64,000 bases of DNA, taken from assembly GCF_000772945.1 (NCBI RefSeq), contig NZ_JPVN01000007.1:62001-126000 (forward strand). The letters are read 5' to 3'. Below the pieces are notes generated by a model. That model made no database searches. It saw nothing but the letters and a program-made list of their open reading frames with translations, and had not been told where the DNA came from. How positions within the stretch are numbered: the first letter of the stretch is position 1; each line of letters starts with the position of its first letter. The translations under genes were made by a program, and so were the position numbers. Below, in pieces: positions 7,393 to 16,586 of the stretch. Source of the stretch: Ureibacillus manganicus DSM 26584 (GTDB taxonomy: Bacteria > Bacillota > Bacilli > Bacillales_A > Planococcaceae).

Positions 7393-8391
7393 TTATTGTG
7401 CAAATCGATAATAAATCAATAGAAATGTACTTAGAGCAAATAAAAAGTTTAGGAAAACAAATATCATTTGGTCCAATCGGGTCTTATGCATTTTAACTGG
7501 TGGATAATAAAAGGATACTCCCTCGATAATAAATATTAGTAATACAATATGAATCATCCCATGTCCGACTACTTCGGTATAGCCAAATATCATCGTTGTT
7601 AGGGTAAATAAAATTGTTAAGGCGACAGCTAATACACGGTTAAGAATACCAACGATTAATAGGTAACCAACGACGAATTCAATAAATGCGGAAAGAACAA
7701 CAAATAGGTCACTAGGAAAGCCGAAAGTAGGAACATTATGTCTGTGAATAATATCAATCGTCATTAATGGGTAAACCCACTTTTCAACTGCAACCCAACA
7801 TAAACTTAAACCTGTTCCAAGATAAAGAAATGGAAAACCTGCTGTTTCAAATTTGGTTTTCCCTACCAAAAATACACCGATAATAGCAAGGTAAAACCCG
7901 TAATCTAACATATGGAACCAACCAGAATAACTCCAAATAAATAGAAATAATCCAAGCATCAATATGGAAGCTATTTTCGTTGCATAATGATGTGGTATCA
8001 AAAGTAAAACAATAATTGTCCACATAATTACTGTTTGCCAACTATTGTGGATGGTGAACTCAGGTGCAAACATAGTTCCATTAACTACCTGTAAAATAAA
8101 AGCAACAGCTGTACCGTACTTAAGAATAGAACTAGAATATTTCCGGTACCCATCTAATTTCATATCAATTTTGGCGACACCGGGAATCTTCATTAAAAGC
8201 GGAATGAATTGAGATAATAACGCCAAGAAAAGAGCAATTAGTAAAGATAATACTATAAATTGTATTGAAAGTATTTGTTCGATAGGAACCTTTTCAGGTT
8301 CTTTCTCCGTAAACCATTTGACATGTGCATTTGCAATAATTGGTGAGAGACAAATTAATCCTATTAACAGTATAATTTTGTATTTTTTCAA
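7393..8391 (-). CDS. DoxX-like multi-pass membrane protein
   Basis: A 332-residue membrane protein. The first ~22 residues look like a signal peptide or first membrane segment ending near NAH. About eight further hydrophobic segments follow, with the short loops and glycine-rich helices seen in DoxX/DoxD-type proteins, including a late FVVGYLLIVGILNRVLA segment. The TTG start at 8391 is supported by AAGGGAG eight bases upstream. It is convergent with the triple-RidA gene and divergent from a lipoprotein gene. DoxX relatives act in redox or thiosulfate-linked membrane complexes, but nothing here fixes the role. The family call is tentative. Confidence 0.55.
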   Translation of the reverse strand: MKKYKIILLIGLICLSPIIANAHVKWFTEKEPEKVPIEQILSIQFIVLSLLIALFLALLSQFIPLLMKIPGVAKIDMKLDGYRKYSSSILKYGTAVAFILQVVNGTMFAPEFTIHNSWQTVIMWTIIVLLLIPHHYATKIASILMLGLFLFIWSYSGWFHMLDYGFYLAIIGVFLVGKTKFETAGFPFLYLGTGLSLCWVAVEKWVYPLMTIDIIHRHNVPTFGFPSDLFVVLSAFIEFVVGYLLIVGILNRVLAVALTILFTLTTMIFGYTEVVGHGMIHIVLLIFIIEGVSFYYPPVKMHKTRLDQMIFVFLNFLFALSTFLLIYYRFAQ

Positions 8392-8688
8392 TGAATATAC
8401 TCCCTTTTTGTAACAATGCTTAAAAGTTATTATTCCTTAACTAATTTCGATTATGCTGAAGCTTTCTATAAAATAATGCACCTAACAAAGAAGGGCTTTT
8501 ATTACATTATGTGTAGAATGCAAATTTATAAAATGATAATGGTTTAGAAACTGAATTCGAATAGGAGTTCGTTCTTTTAATTGAACGTATATAAAAAGAA
8601 ATGTGAAGAATAATAGTAACTAAAATATTTGTATTATTAAATTTAACTTGGTATTCAGGAAAAGATTTGTATTTTGGGGGCGTTAATA

Positions 8689-9600
8689 TTGAAAAAGTTT
8701 ATAACAATAATGTTTGTATTTTCACTAGCTTTAATAGTTGCAGCTTGTAGTAGTTCAACAGATGATAATAACGATAAGACACCGGTTGATGAAACAGCCG
8801 AAAAGCAAAATGGTGAAAACACTAAGGATGAAAGTACAAAGACTGACAATACCGATGTAACTCTAGAAGAACAAGTTATTTATGAAGAAAATGATATAAA
8901 AGTTACCGTGACAGGATTAAAAAATGATAGCTTCTATGGACCTGAAATAACGGTACTGATTGAAAACAATTCGACAAAGAATATAACAGTTCAATCTAGA
9001 AGAAGCTCAATTAATGGTTTAATGGTTGATACTATGTTCTCTGCCGATGTTGCTGCAGGTAAAAAAGCAAATGATGGAATAACATTTTCAACTTCGGAAT
9101 TAGAAGCTTCAGGAATTACAACAATAAAAGACATTGAGCTTGCTCTTCATATAATTGATGCAGATACTTGGGATGAAATTGCAAATAGCGATTTAATTTC
9201 ATTGACAACAACTGCTGATGCATCATTTGTGCAAGAATATGATGATTCAGGTTTTGTTGCATATGATGCAGACGGCGTAAAAGTAGTTATAAAAAAATTA
9301 AACAGCTCTGAAAGTTTTTGGGGATCGGATGTTTATCTGTATATTGAGAATAATTCCGATACGGATATTACAATTCAAGCGAGAGATGTAGCTGTAAATG
9401 GTTTTATGGTTGACCCGATGCTTTCTAGTGATGTAGGTGCCGGCAAAAAAGCATTCGATACGATGACATTTATGGAATCTGATTTGACGGATAACGGGAT
9501 CACAGATATTACTGATTTAGAATTTAAACTCCATATTTTCAATACTGAGTCTTGGGATACAATTAAAGATACGGATAGCATAAAAGTAACTTTTGATTAA
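8689..9600 (+). CDS. Lipoprotein with two tandem copies of a ~120-residue domain
   Basis: A 303-residue exported lipoprotein. The signal peptide has a lipobox LIVAAC with Cys20 as the lipid-bearing residue, then an acidic, low-complexity linker rich in Asp, Asn, Thr and Glu. Two homologous domains follow, each with the pattern ITVLIENNS ... INGLMVDxMxSxDVxAGKKA ... GIT-I-DLE--LHI, suggesting an internal duplication of an Ig-like beta-sandwich. The start is the TTG at 8689, nine bases after GGGGG; the in-frame TTG at 8674 would place non-signal residues in front. The domain looks like DUF5067-type extracellular domains, but that is only a resemblance. Function unknown. Confidence 0.75.
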   Translation: MKKFITIMFVFSLALIVAACSSSTDDNNDKTPVDETAEKQNGENTKDESTKTDNTDVTLEEQVIYEENDIKVTVTGLKNDSFYGPEITVLIENNSTKNITVQSRRSSINGLMVDTMFSADVAAGKKANDGITFSTSELEASGITTIKDIELALHIIDADTWDEIANSDLISLTTTADASFVQEYDDSGFVAYDADGVKVVIKKLNSSESFWGSDVYLYIENNSDTDITIQARDVAVNGFMVDPMLSSDVGAGKKAFDTMTFMESDLTDNGITDITDLEFKLHIFNTESWDTIKDTDSIKVTFD

Positions 9601-9616
9601 TTTTAATAAATCCATT

Positions 9617-9653
9617 AGAACGAATTCCCAAATAAAGGGGTTCGTTCTTTTTT
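9617..9653 (+). terminator. Rho-independent terminator (AGAACGAATT family)
   Basis: AGAACGAATTCCC (9617-9629) pairs with GGGGTTCGTTCT (9637-9648), followed by TTTTT. Confidence 0.88.
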
Positions 9654-9731
9654 ATTGAAATTATATTAAGAGCTTAAAGAACATAAGTAATTTTATAGGA
9701 TCTATAAACATGAGCGAAGGGGAGCGATCAC

Positions 9732-11234
9732 TTGGAGGGGTTTATCTATAAAAATTATGATGGTCTCGGTTTGGCAAAGTTAATAAAAAACAAAGAATTG
9801 CAGTCAAAGGAAGTTCTCACAGAAGCAATTAAAACAATCGAAAAGCATAATCCAACGTTAAATGCGGTGATCAATAAATTTTATGAAAAAGCAGAAAGAC
9901 ACGCTGAAAATGTTGATTTGACAGGGACCTTTGCTGGTGTGCCGATGCTTTTAAAAGATATTGCACAAGAAGTTGCAGGGGAGAAAATAACTCAAGGGTC
10001 GAAAGCTTTTCAGAATTACCGTGCTCAAGCCGATTCGGAGTATATCAAGCAAGTACGGAAGACGGGGGCGGTTTTTGTCGGTCAAACAAATGTTCCAGAG
10101 TTTGCTTTAATGGGAATTACGGAGCCTCAAGTTTATGGGCCAACACGTAACCCATGGAATCTTGACCATACACCCGGGGGATCAAGCGGAGGCTCTGCTG
10201 CAGCAGTTGCCAGCGGTATGGTTCCAATTGCCGGGGCGAATGACGGTGGTGGTTCAATTCGAATTCCTGGTGCTTACTGCGGGCTGTTTGGGATGAAGCC
10301 TACTCGAGGTCGAACGCCTGTTGGACCAAAGTATGGTAGGAACTGGCAAGGTGCATCAGTTGATCATATTTTATCAAGGTCAGTTCGTGACAGCGCGGCT
10401 ATGCTGGATGAAATCAAAGTTTTTGAAAAAGCTGCTGCTTTCCACGCACCACCTTTTGAAGGTTCGTATCTTCAAATGATGAAAGTAACTCCAGTTAGCA
10501 AGTTGAGGGTTGCCTTTTCGGTCCGTTCGCCACTAGGTTCGGAGGTTCACCAGGATTGCAAGGAAGCAGTGTATAATGCAGCAAGGCTTCTAGAGTCAAT
10601 GGGTCATCATGTTGAGGAAGTTGATGCACCTGTAGATGGAAGAAAAATTGCTAAAAGCTATTTGACGATGTATTTCGGTGAAGTAGCTGCAGCCATTGCC
10701 TCCTTAGAGGAAATCTTAGGACGAAAGGCTGTAATGACCGATGTGGAACAGACTACTTGGATTTTAGGATTAGTCGGAAAGGCAACATCTGCGGAGGAAG
10801 TAGTTCTTAGTATTCGTGAATGGGATCACGCCGCTTATTCAATGGAAATTTTTCATGAGACTTACGACTTCTATATGACACCTACCACCGCGTTTCCTCC
10901 GGCCAATATTGGAGAACTTGAACCGAAGAAATCAGAAAAGCTGGCAATGCAGGTTGCTGGTAAACTTTCAATGGGCGGCATACTGAAAAAAGCTGGGATT
11001 GTCGAGCAGGTTGCGGAAAACAATTTGATGAGAACCCCATTCACACAACTGGCTAATTTAACTGGTCAGCCCGCAATGACGGTGCCGTTGCACTTGACCG
11101 CTGATGGTCTCCCGGTTGGTGTCCAGTTTATGGCAGCAAGAGGCAGGGAGGATTTGCTTTACTCATTAGCGGAGAAACTAGAACAAAGTGAACTATGGGT
11201 GCCCGCTGAGAAAAATCCGATGTTTTTGTTGTAA
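9732..11234 (+). CDS. Amidase-signature family hydrolase
   Basis: A 500-residue amidase with the Ser-cisSer-Lys triad of the amidase signature family: Lys75 (LLKDI), Ser151/Ser152 (PGGSSGGSA) and Ser175 ([10 protein letters not shown]). It hydrolyses an amide bond to acid and ammonia. Length and motifs fit stand-alone amidases rather than GatA, and no gatB or gatC lies nearby. The start is TTG at 9732 after a GAAGGGGAG ribosome site. It is a single-gene unit between two terminators of the same hairpin family. With the ureide and amino-acid deamination genes around it, a role in nitrogen scavenging is plausible, but the substrate is unknown. Confidence 0.88.
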   Translation: MEGFIYKNYDGLGLAKLIKNKELQSKEVLTEAIKTIEKHNPTLNAVINKFYEKAERHAENVDLTGTFAGVPMLLKDIAQEVAGEKITQGSKAFQNYRAQADSEYIKQVRKTGAVFVGQTNVPEFALMGITEPQVYGPTRNPWNLDHTPGGSSGGSAAAVASGMVPIAGANDGGGSIRIPGAYCGLFGMKPTRGRTPVGPKYGRNWQGASVDHILSRSVRDSAAMLDEIKVFEKAAAFHAPPFEGSYLQMMKVTPVSKLRVAFSVRSPLGSEVHQDCKEAVYNAARLLESMGHHVEEVDAPVDGRKIAKSYLTMYFGEVAAAIASLEEILGRKAVMTDVEQTTWILGLVGKATSAEEVVLSIREWDHAAYSMEIFHETYDFYMTPTTAFPPANIGELEPKKSEKLAMQVAGKLSMGGILKKAGIVEQVAENNLMRTPFTQLANLTGQPAMTVPLHLTADGLPVGVQFMAARGREDLLYSLAEKLEQSELWVPAEKNPMFLL

Positions 11235-11252
11235 AAGTGTAATTATATTAGA

Positions 11253-11290
11253 AGAACGAATTCTTGATTGAGAGATTCGTTCTTTTTTTT
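11253..11290 (+). terminator. Rho-independent terminator (AGAACGAATT family)
   Basis: AGAACGAATTCT (11253-11264) pairs with AGAGATTCGTTCT (11271-11283, with a bulge), followed by eight T residues. Confidence 0.88.
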
Positions 11291-11394
11291 ACAAAGTGTA
11301 TGTTTGCGACTCAATTTTGAAAGTGTGCCACCATTAATAATAACCAACCAGTAGGAAATACTGTCTTAAACGACGTAAAATGGAGGACAGAATT

Positions 11395-12198
11395 ATGCCT
11401 GAATTGCCAGAGATGGAAACTTATAAAACATTACTGGAGTCATTGATAGGTGGAAAAACAATTTCAGATGTTGAGATTGTGCGGGAAAAATCGATTAACG
11501 TTCCTGTTGACCGGTTTACAACTCAAGTTTCAAATCAAAAGATAACAACGGTTACTAGAAGAGCTAAATATTTAATTTTCCGACTAGAGGATGGGTCATG
11601 TTTACTATTACACCTCATGCTTGGCGGGTGGATGTTTTTTGGTAAAGAGGAAGATAAACCAGACAGGACGATTCAAGTAAAGCTATTCTTCGGTGAACAA
11701 CATTTATACTTCATTGGATTGCGATTAGGCTACCTACATCTTTTATCACCTGAAGATGTGAAGAAAGAGTTTGAGAACCTGGGTCCAGAAGTGCTTGATG
11801 CGGACTTTACTTTGGAGAGCTTCCACAAGCTAATGCAAAATAGAAGAGGTGCAATTAAAACAACACTAATCAACCAAGATGTGCTAGCTGGAATAGGGAA
11901 TGCTTATTCTGATGAAATTCTTTGGCATGCAGAGATTCGCCCTGATAAGAAAATCAATGAACTAAACGATCAACAACTAACGCGGGCTTATCATTCCATT
12001 CAGTTCATCCTAAAAAAAGGAATCCAAGAAGGTGGCTATATGGAAAACCCACTATATAAGGGAGATTCCAAAACCGGCGGCTATCAGTTCTATGTGTATG
12101 ATAAAGAAGGAGAAGAATGTTCTCGTTGCAATACTCCAATAATTAAAGACGAGATATCTTCACGAAAAACATTCTTTTGTCCTAATTGCCAGCAGTAA
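11395..12198 (+). CDS. Fpg/Nei-family DNA glycosylase/AP lyase
   Basis: A 267-residue base-excision repair enzyme. The start is set at ATG 11395 because the mature N-terminus must read (M)PELPE: Pro2 is the Schiff-base nucleophile and Glu3 the acid. The gene has GGAGGACA nine bases upstream. The middle helix-two-turn-helix (NQDVLAGIGNAYSDEILW) binds DNA, and the C-terminus carries a four-cysteine zinc finger (CSRC ... CPNC). It removes oxidised bases such as 8-oxoguanine or oxidised pyrimidines. MutM is usually 273-276 residues and next to polA; this one is shorter and isolated, so it may be a second, Nei-like paralogue. Confidence 0.88.
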   Translation: MPELPEMETYKTLLESLIGGKTISDVEIVREKSINVPVDRFTTQVSNQKITTVTRRAKYLIFRLEDGSCLLLHLMLGGWMFFGKEEDKPDRTIQVKLFFGEQHLYFIGLRLGYLHLLSPEDVKKEFENLGPEVLDADFTLESFHKLMQNRRGAIKTTLINQDVLAGIGNAYSDEILWHAEIRPDKKINELNDQQLTRAYHSIQFILKKGIQEGGYMENPLYKGDSKTGGYQFYVYDKEGEECSRCNTPIIKDEISSRKTFFCPNCQQ

Positions 12199-12252
12199 AG
12201 GATTATTTTTCGTTGTAGAAGCGAGGAAGTAATTAATAGATGGAGGGGTAAA

Positions 12253-13014
12253 GTGGATAAAAAATGGATTTCCAAAACATTGCTGGTGACGGTTGTATTA
12301 ATATTGTCGGCATGTAGTGCTGAAAAAAGTACATCACTTTTAGAAGTAACAAAAATGGATGATGAAAAAAAGCAAAATGTCTCAAAGCAGATTGCCAACG
12401 ATCAGGGATATGAACTCATCACTGAAACTTATTCTAAAGAGAATGTAAAATTAGAATATCCTCAAATCATTAATTTCAATGATGAAAGAAAACGACAGGA
12501 AATAAATGAACTGATAAAAAAAGAGGCACTTACTCCTTTTCAAGAGACAATTCAAAATTTAGAGCAAGACCAGAAATATAAGGCTGAAGGAAAATATGAA
12601 ATTAAATTAAAGAATAATCAAATTTTAAGCATTGCTTATAATAGTTACAACAATATTAGTCCATCTGCCCATCCTTATAATTTGTTTTTCACAACAAATA
12701 TAGATTTGACTACTGGCAAGCAATTGTTTTTATCTGATTTTGTATCGAAAATTGATAAGGATTTTATTAGGCTATTAAAAAATGCAAAATATGTGGGAGA
12801 TTTAGGAGATGATTTTGACCCGCAGATTAAAGAACTAGCATTTGGTCAGTACAGTAGTGATGAAGATTTAATATTAGCGCTAACTAATAATAAAGAGAAC
12901 GGTATTTATGTCTATGTAATAGAAAATGCTCTTGGTATTAGCATGCCGGTAGCTCATGTTGCGGGTGATCATGCTGAATTTGAAATTAATCTAAATTTAT
13001 TAAACAAAAAGTGA
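12253..13014 (+). CDS. Lipoprotein with DUF4163/DUF3298 (RsiV/PdaC-like) region
   Basis: A 253-residue lipoprotein. The N-terminal signal ends in the lipobox ILSAC (Cys21). The rest resembles the DUF4163-DUF3298 pair found in anti-sigma factor RsiV and deacetylase PdaC: an N-terminal part with EYPQIINFNDERKRQEINELI and a C-terminal part with LTTGKQLFLSDF. No catalytic deacetylase domain is present. The start is GTG after GGAGGGG. It is a single gene with its own terminator. It probably acts at the outer face of the membrane, but no partner is visible. The domain call is by pattern. Confidence 0.7.
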   Translation: MDKKWISKTLLVTVVLILSACSAEKSTSLLEVTKMDDEKKQNVSKQIANDQGYELITETYSKENVKLEYPQIINFNDERKRQEINELIKKEALTPFQETIQNLEQDQKYKAEGKYEIKLKNNQILSIAYNSYNNISPSAHPYNLFFTTNIDLTTGKQLFLSDFVSKIDKDFIRLLKNAKYVGDLGDDFDPQIKELAFGQYSSDEDLILALTNNKENGIYVYVIENALGISMPVAHVAGDHAEFEINLNLLNKK

Positions 13015-13052
13015 GAAACGATTACTGTACTGGGGACAAATAATATATTTCC

Positions 13053-13096
13053 GCTACAAAGTTTTAATTAGAAAAACTTTGTAGCTATTTTTATGA
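13053..13096 (+). terminator. Rho-independent terminator of the RsiV-like lipoprotein gene
   Basis: GCTACAAAGTTTT (13053-13065) and AAAACTTTGTAGC (13073-13085) form a perfect 13-bp stem, followed by TATTTTTAT. Confidence 0.88.
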
Positions 13097-13170
13097 TTAT
13101 ACAACGGATTAAACTAGTTTGAATTTGATATAATTTGAACTATCTAAATAAATTTAAGGAAGGTATCTGA

Positions 13171-14511
13171 ATGAGCCAACAAGTAGAAACTTCCATATTA
13201 AACCTCAAGGAATTGCTTGAACTTTATTTGTCTATTCCAGAATATCAAAGACCATATACATGGACACAAAAGAATGTTTTCCAGCTTCTTGATGATGTAA
13301 TAAGGTTCTCTGTGTACCCAGAATATCGAATTGGAACAATAATTTTACATAATAATAATGGGAAATTAGATATAGTTGACGGGCAACAACGTATTATTAC
13401 GAGCTTGCTTATTTCTAGATTTTTAGATTATAAGGATACAGAAAAACTAACTAAACTAGACATTCCTATGCATGAAAAAACCATTGAGAATATTAAAAGT
13501 AATTTTAAATTGATTGAAGAATATTTCGACAGTAATCCTAATGCGAAAGAGATTCTTAGAGACTATTTTTTAGAACACTGTACAGTTTTAGTTTTACAAT
13601 TGAGTAATTTAGACGAGGCTTTTCAATTATTTGATTCATCCAATAACCGTGGGAAGGCCCTGTTCCCTACTGACTTATTAAAAGCCTACCATTTGCGAGA
13701 AATAACAGGAAACGATGAGAAAAAAAGAGAGATGGTTGATTTATGGGAAAACATTAAACCTGAGCACGTATACATACTATTTTCTGATTACTTCTTTAGG
13801 ATTAAACAGTGGTCAAGGAATAAGCCTGTTAATGATGTTGGTTTCACAAATCAAGAGATTGATTTGTTCAAGGGAGTAAGTGAAGCAAACGATAACAAAC
13901 ATAATAATTGGTCAAAATCGCTATTAATGGCGAAGAATTTTGTAGATAACTATAATAGTCAAAATCAAACGATGATTGAATTTAAAGCGATGCAACCTTT
14001 GAATTATCCATTCCAGATAGACCAACCAATGATTAACGGCGAGTACTTTTTTAAATTTGTGGAGTATTATTATTCATTAGTAAATAAGTTAGGATTCTTT
14101 GAAGGAAATAAACAAATTGAAACTCACACATCTAAGATTAATATGCTGATTAACCAATTTGAAAATAATAAATATTTCAGATATGTAAATTCTTTGTACA
14201 AGACTGCTTTGTTATATGTAGTAGATAAATTTTCTCAAGATGAAGTAGATTCAATTGAAAAAATATGTTTTAAATATGCGTTCTATCCCCGTTTCTATTT
14301 CGAGCAAGTTCAGAAGAAAACTATCAATAAATATGTGACTGATAGTGATGCAGGTGTTCATAACTTTTTTAATTATGTAAATGAATCGTATTCCATTAGG
14401 GATATACTTCATTTTGAAGTAAAGACAAGTGAAGAAAAACTAAAAAACTCAAAGAAAATGAAAGAAAAATGGGAAAAAGTATATAGCTTATACTTTGAAG
14501 GTGGTAACTAA
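13171..14511 (+). CDS. DUF262 (GmrS-N/ParB-like) protein without HNH domain
   Basis: A 446-residue protein with a DUF262 N-terminal domain, the ParB-like nuclease/NTPase fold of GmrSD type IV restriction enzymes. Motifs: YQRPYTW at 25-31, DGQQR at 70-74 and FDSSNNRGKALFPTDLLKAY at 154-173. The C-terminal half is helical and lacks the DUF1524 HNH nuclease seen in most long DUF262 proteins. Its stop TAA shares a base with the next ATG (TAATG), so the two genes are translationally coupled. Start: ATG after AAGGAAGG. Low GC and the accessory neighbourhood suggest a defence module. It could be the nucleotide-sensing half of a two-protein restriction system. Confidence 0.85.
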   Translation: MSQQVETSILNLKELLELYLSIPEYQRPYTWTQKNVFQLLDDVIRFSVYPEYRIGTIILHNNNGKLDIVDGQQRIITSLLISRFLDYKDTEKLTKLDIPMHEKTIENIKSNFKLIEEYFDSNPNAKEILRDYFLEHCTVLVLQLSNLDEAFQLFDSSNNRGKALFPTDLLKAYHLREITGNDEKKREMVDLWENIKPEHVYILFSDYFFRIKQWSRNKPVNDVGFTNQEIDLFKGVSEANDNKHNNWSKSLLMAKNFVDNYNSQNQTMIEFKAMQPLNYPFQIDQPMINGEYFFKFVEYYYSLVNKLGFFEGNKQIETHTSKINMLINQFENNKYFRYVNSLYKTALLYVVDKFSQDEVDSIEKICFKYAFYPRFYFEQVQKKTINKYVTDSDAGVHNFFNYVNESYSIRDILHFEVKTSEEKLKNSKKMKEKWEKVYSLYFEGGN

Positions 14512-16361
14512 TGATAGAGAAAGAGTTTAGTATTAGGGATATATTTAATGGTTACTATAGCATTCCAATCTATCAAAGAGCGTATGCTTGGACTGATAAA
14601 GAAATAGAAACTCTCGTCGATGACATCTATGATTATTATTCTATTAGTAAAAATCAAAATTATTATATCGGTTCATTAGTCGTTCACAAAGGTGATCATG
14701 ATTTTGAAAATGTCATTGATGGACAACAACGATTAACAACATTATCATTGCTCATTTGTTATTTGAAAAATGAATCTAACTATAAAGATTTAGTGAAAGG
14801 CATTAACGTTAATCTTGATTTTGAGAGTAGAAAACGTTCAACTGATATTTTTAAGTATTTAAAAAAGAATTACGCGAAAGTAATCAATGAATCAAATGAA
14901 TTAGTTGATGGTTATCGAATTTTGAAAAAGAAATTGAATAACGAAAAATATAATGAAGGATATTTTCGATACTTAATTGATAATGTAATTCTTATCAAGA
15001 ATGAATTGCCAAAAAGTACTGATCTTAACCATTACTTTGAAATCATGAATAACCGTGGGGAGCAACTTGAAAAGCACGAAATTGTGAAAGCTTATTTAAT
15101 GGGAAAACTAGATGACTCTGACGATATTGGTCGTAAGGTTATTGCTGAAGTTTGGAATGCATGCCAACGATTAGATAAGTACGTGCAAATAGGGTTTAAA
15201 CCGAGTATTCGTCGGGAGATTTTCGGCGAGAAATGGGATGAGATTGTCCCAAATAATTATTCTGAGATGAAAAGAATATTTGAAGAAGATAACGAGATTG
15301 AAAGCTCGTTTTTAGGAACAATAACAATCGATGACATAATACAATCAAATTCAAAAACAGGTGAAAGTGAGAAGAAACGCAAAGAGGACGATGATACTGG
15401 AAGATATCATTCTATTATTAACTTTCCGAATTTCCTATTGCATGTATTGAAATTATTTAAGAATGACCGTTTTAACTGGAGAAACGAGTCAGATGGCATT
15501 TCTCTTGATGACAAGAAATTAATCAGTCATTTTAAAACTAACATCCACAATGTTAAAGATGTTGAAGACTTTGTTTACTTGCTGCTGAAGACACGGTATG
15601 TTTTTGATAATTACGTCATCAAAACGGATAGTTTAAATGATGCAACAGATGATGGCTCTAATTGGAGTTTGCATAAACCATATATGCTGCCTAGTAAAAG
15701 TGGTAATAAGTTATCGCCGCGTAATACTTTTTATAATGATGAGGATATGCAAGAGATAGTTGTCAAAATTCAGTCCATGTTCCAAGTAACAGATCCACGT
15801 CAAATCTATAAGAGCTACCTATATGGGATTCTAAGAATATTGAACTCATGGATTGATAGCAAAGATGATAAACATCTTGTAGATCAATTGATTAGTTTTG
15901 CAAAAGAACGTTTTAAAGCTATGACTGTTAAGGATACAGTTTTTGATGACGGCGTTAATACTCCAAACTATATCTTTAATTTCTTGGATTTCGTTCTTTG
16001 GTACCAACAAAAATTTGAAGGCAAAGAACATGGTGTAAAAGCGAATGAATTTGAATTTAAGTATAGAAATTCAGTAGAACACTTTTACCCACAAAATCCT
16101 AATCAAGCTGAAAATCATGCACGTCTTGAGGATAAATATCTCGATAACTTTGGCAACCTTTGTATAATGGCAAGAAGTCATAACTCTCTCCGTTCAAATC
16201 TAATGCCATCAGCAAAAATCAAAGAATTTAGCTCTACGAGTCAGAGTTTAAAATTTGAGCTAATGGAGAAACTCGCAAAACAGAAAGATGATTGGAATAA
16301 AAATGAAATCATACAGCATGGTAATGAAATGAAAAGATTGTTATCGGAATTTATTTCTTAA
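14511..16361 (+). CDS. DUF262-DUF1524 (GmrSD-like) nuclease
   Basis: A 616-residue protein with both halves of a GmrSD-type enzyme. The N-terminal DUF262 has YQRAYAW at 21-27, DGQQRLTTL at 70-78 and FEIMNNRGEQLEKHEIVKAYL at 176-196. The C-terminal DUF1524 HNH-type nuclease is recognisable from VEHFYPQNP and, after a gap, FGNLCIMARSHNSLRSN. GmrSD cuts modified phage DNA in other bacteria. This gene overlaps the preceding DUF262 gene by one base, which makes a fixed-ratio pair likely. A terminator follows at 16390. Whether it targets modified phage DNA is inference from the family. Confidence 0.88.
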   Translation: MIEKEFSIRDIFNGYYSIPIYQRAYAWTDKEIETLVDDIYDYYSISKNQNYYIGSLVVHKGDHDFENVIDGQQRLTTLSLLICYLKNESNYKDLVKGINVNLDFESRKRSTDIFKYLKKNYAKVINESNELVDGYRILKKKLNNEKYNEGYFRYLIDNVILIKNELPKSTDLNHYFEIMNNRGEQLEKHEIVKAYLMGKLDDSDDIGRKVIAEVWNACQRLDKYVQIGFKPSIRREIFGEKWDEIVPNNYSEMKRIFEEDNEIESSFLGTITIDDIIQSNSKTGESEKKRKEDDDTGRYHSIINFPNFLLHVLKLFKNDRFNWRNESDGISLDDKKLISHFKTNIHNVKDVEDFVYLLLKTRYVFDNYVIKTDSLNDATDDGSNWSLHKPYMLPSKSGNKLSPRNTFYNDEDMQEIVVKIQSMFQVTDPRQIYKSYLYGILRILNSWIDSKDDKHLVDQLISFAKERFKAMTVKDTVFDDGVNTPNYIFNFLDFVLWYQQKFEGKEHGVKANEFEFKYRNSVEHFYPQNPNQAENHARLEDKYLDNFGNLCIMARSHNSLRSNLMPSAKIKEFSSTSQSLKFELMEKLAKQKDDWNKNEIIQHGNEMKRLLSEFIS

Positions 16362-16389
16362 CAGTTTTGATGGAAATAAAGGATTGATG

Positions 16390-16439
16390 AGAATCCCTTG
16401 GAAATGAGCAAATAAGATCATTTTCGAGGGTTCTTTTTA
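16390..16439 (+). terminator. Rho-independent terminator after the DUF262 pair
   Basis: Bases 16390-16407 and 16418-16434 form an imperfect stem (AGAAxCCC...GAAATGA with TCATTTTC...GGGTTCT), followed by TTTTTAT. It separates the pair from the gene at 16587. Confidence 0.7.
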
Positions 16440-16586
16440 TGTAATGGAACCAAGTTGTAATGTGTATATTAGTTAACTAATGTAAGTAAATTAAAAACTC
16501 AAACAATTGAAAAAAGATATAAATTTGATACTAGAAGAATTATAATATACTAATCCGCGGAAATTTATTGAAAGTTGAGGGTTATC

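Noticed and set aside
8567-8578. A further terminator of the AGAACGAATT family
   Set aside because: Only the right arm GTTCGTTCTTTT is preserved; the left arm is decayed, so it would not form a stable hairpin.
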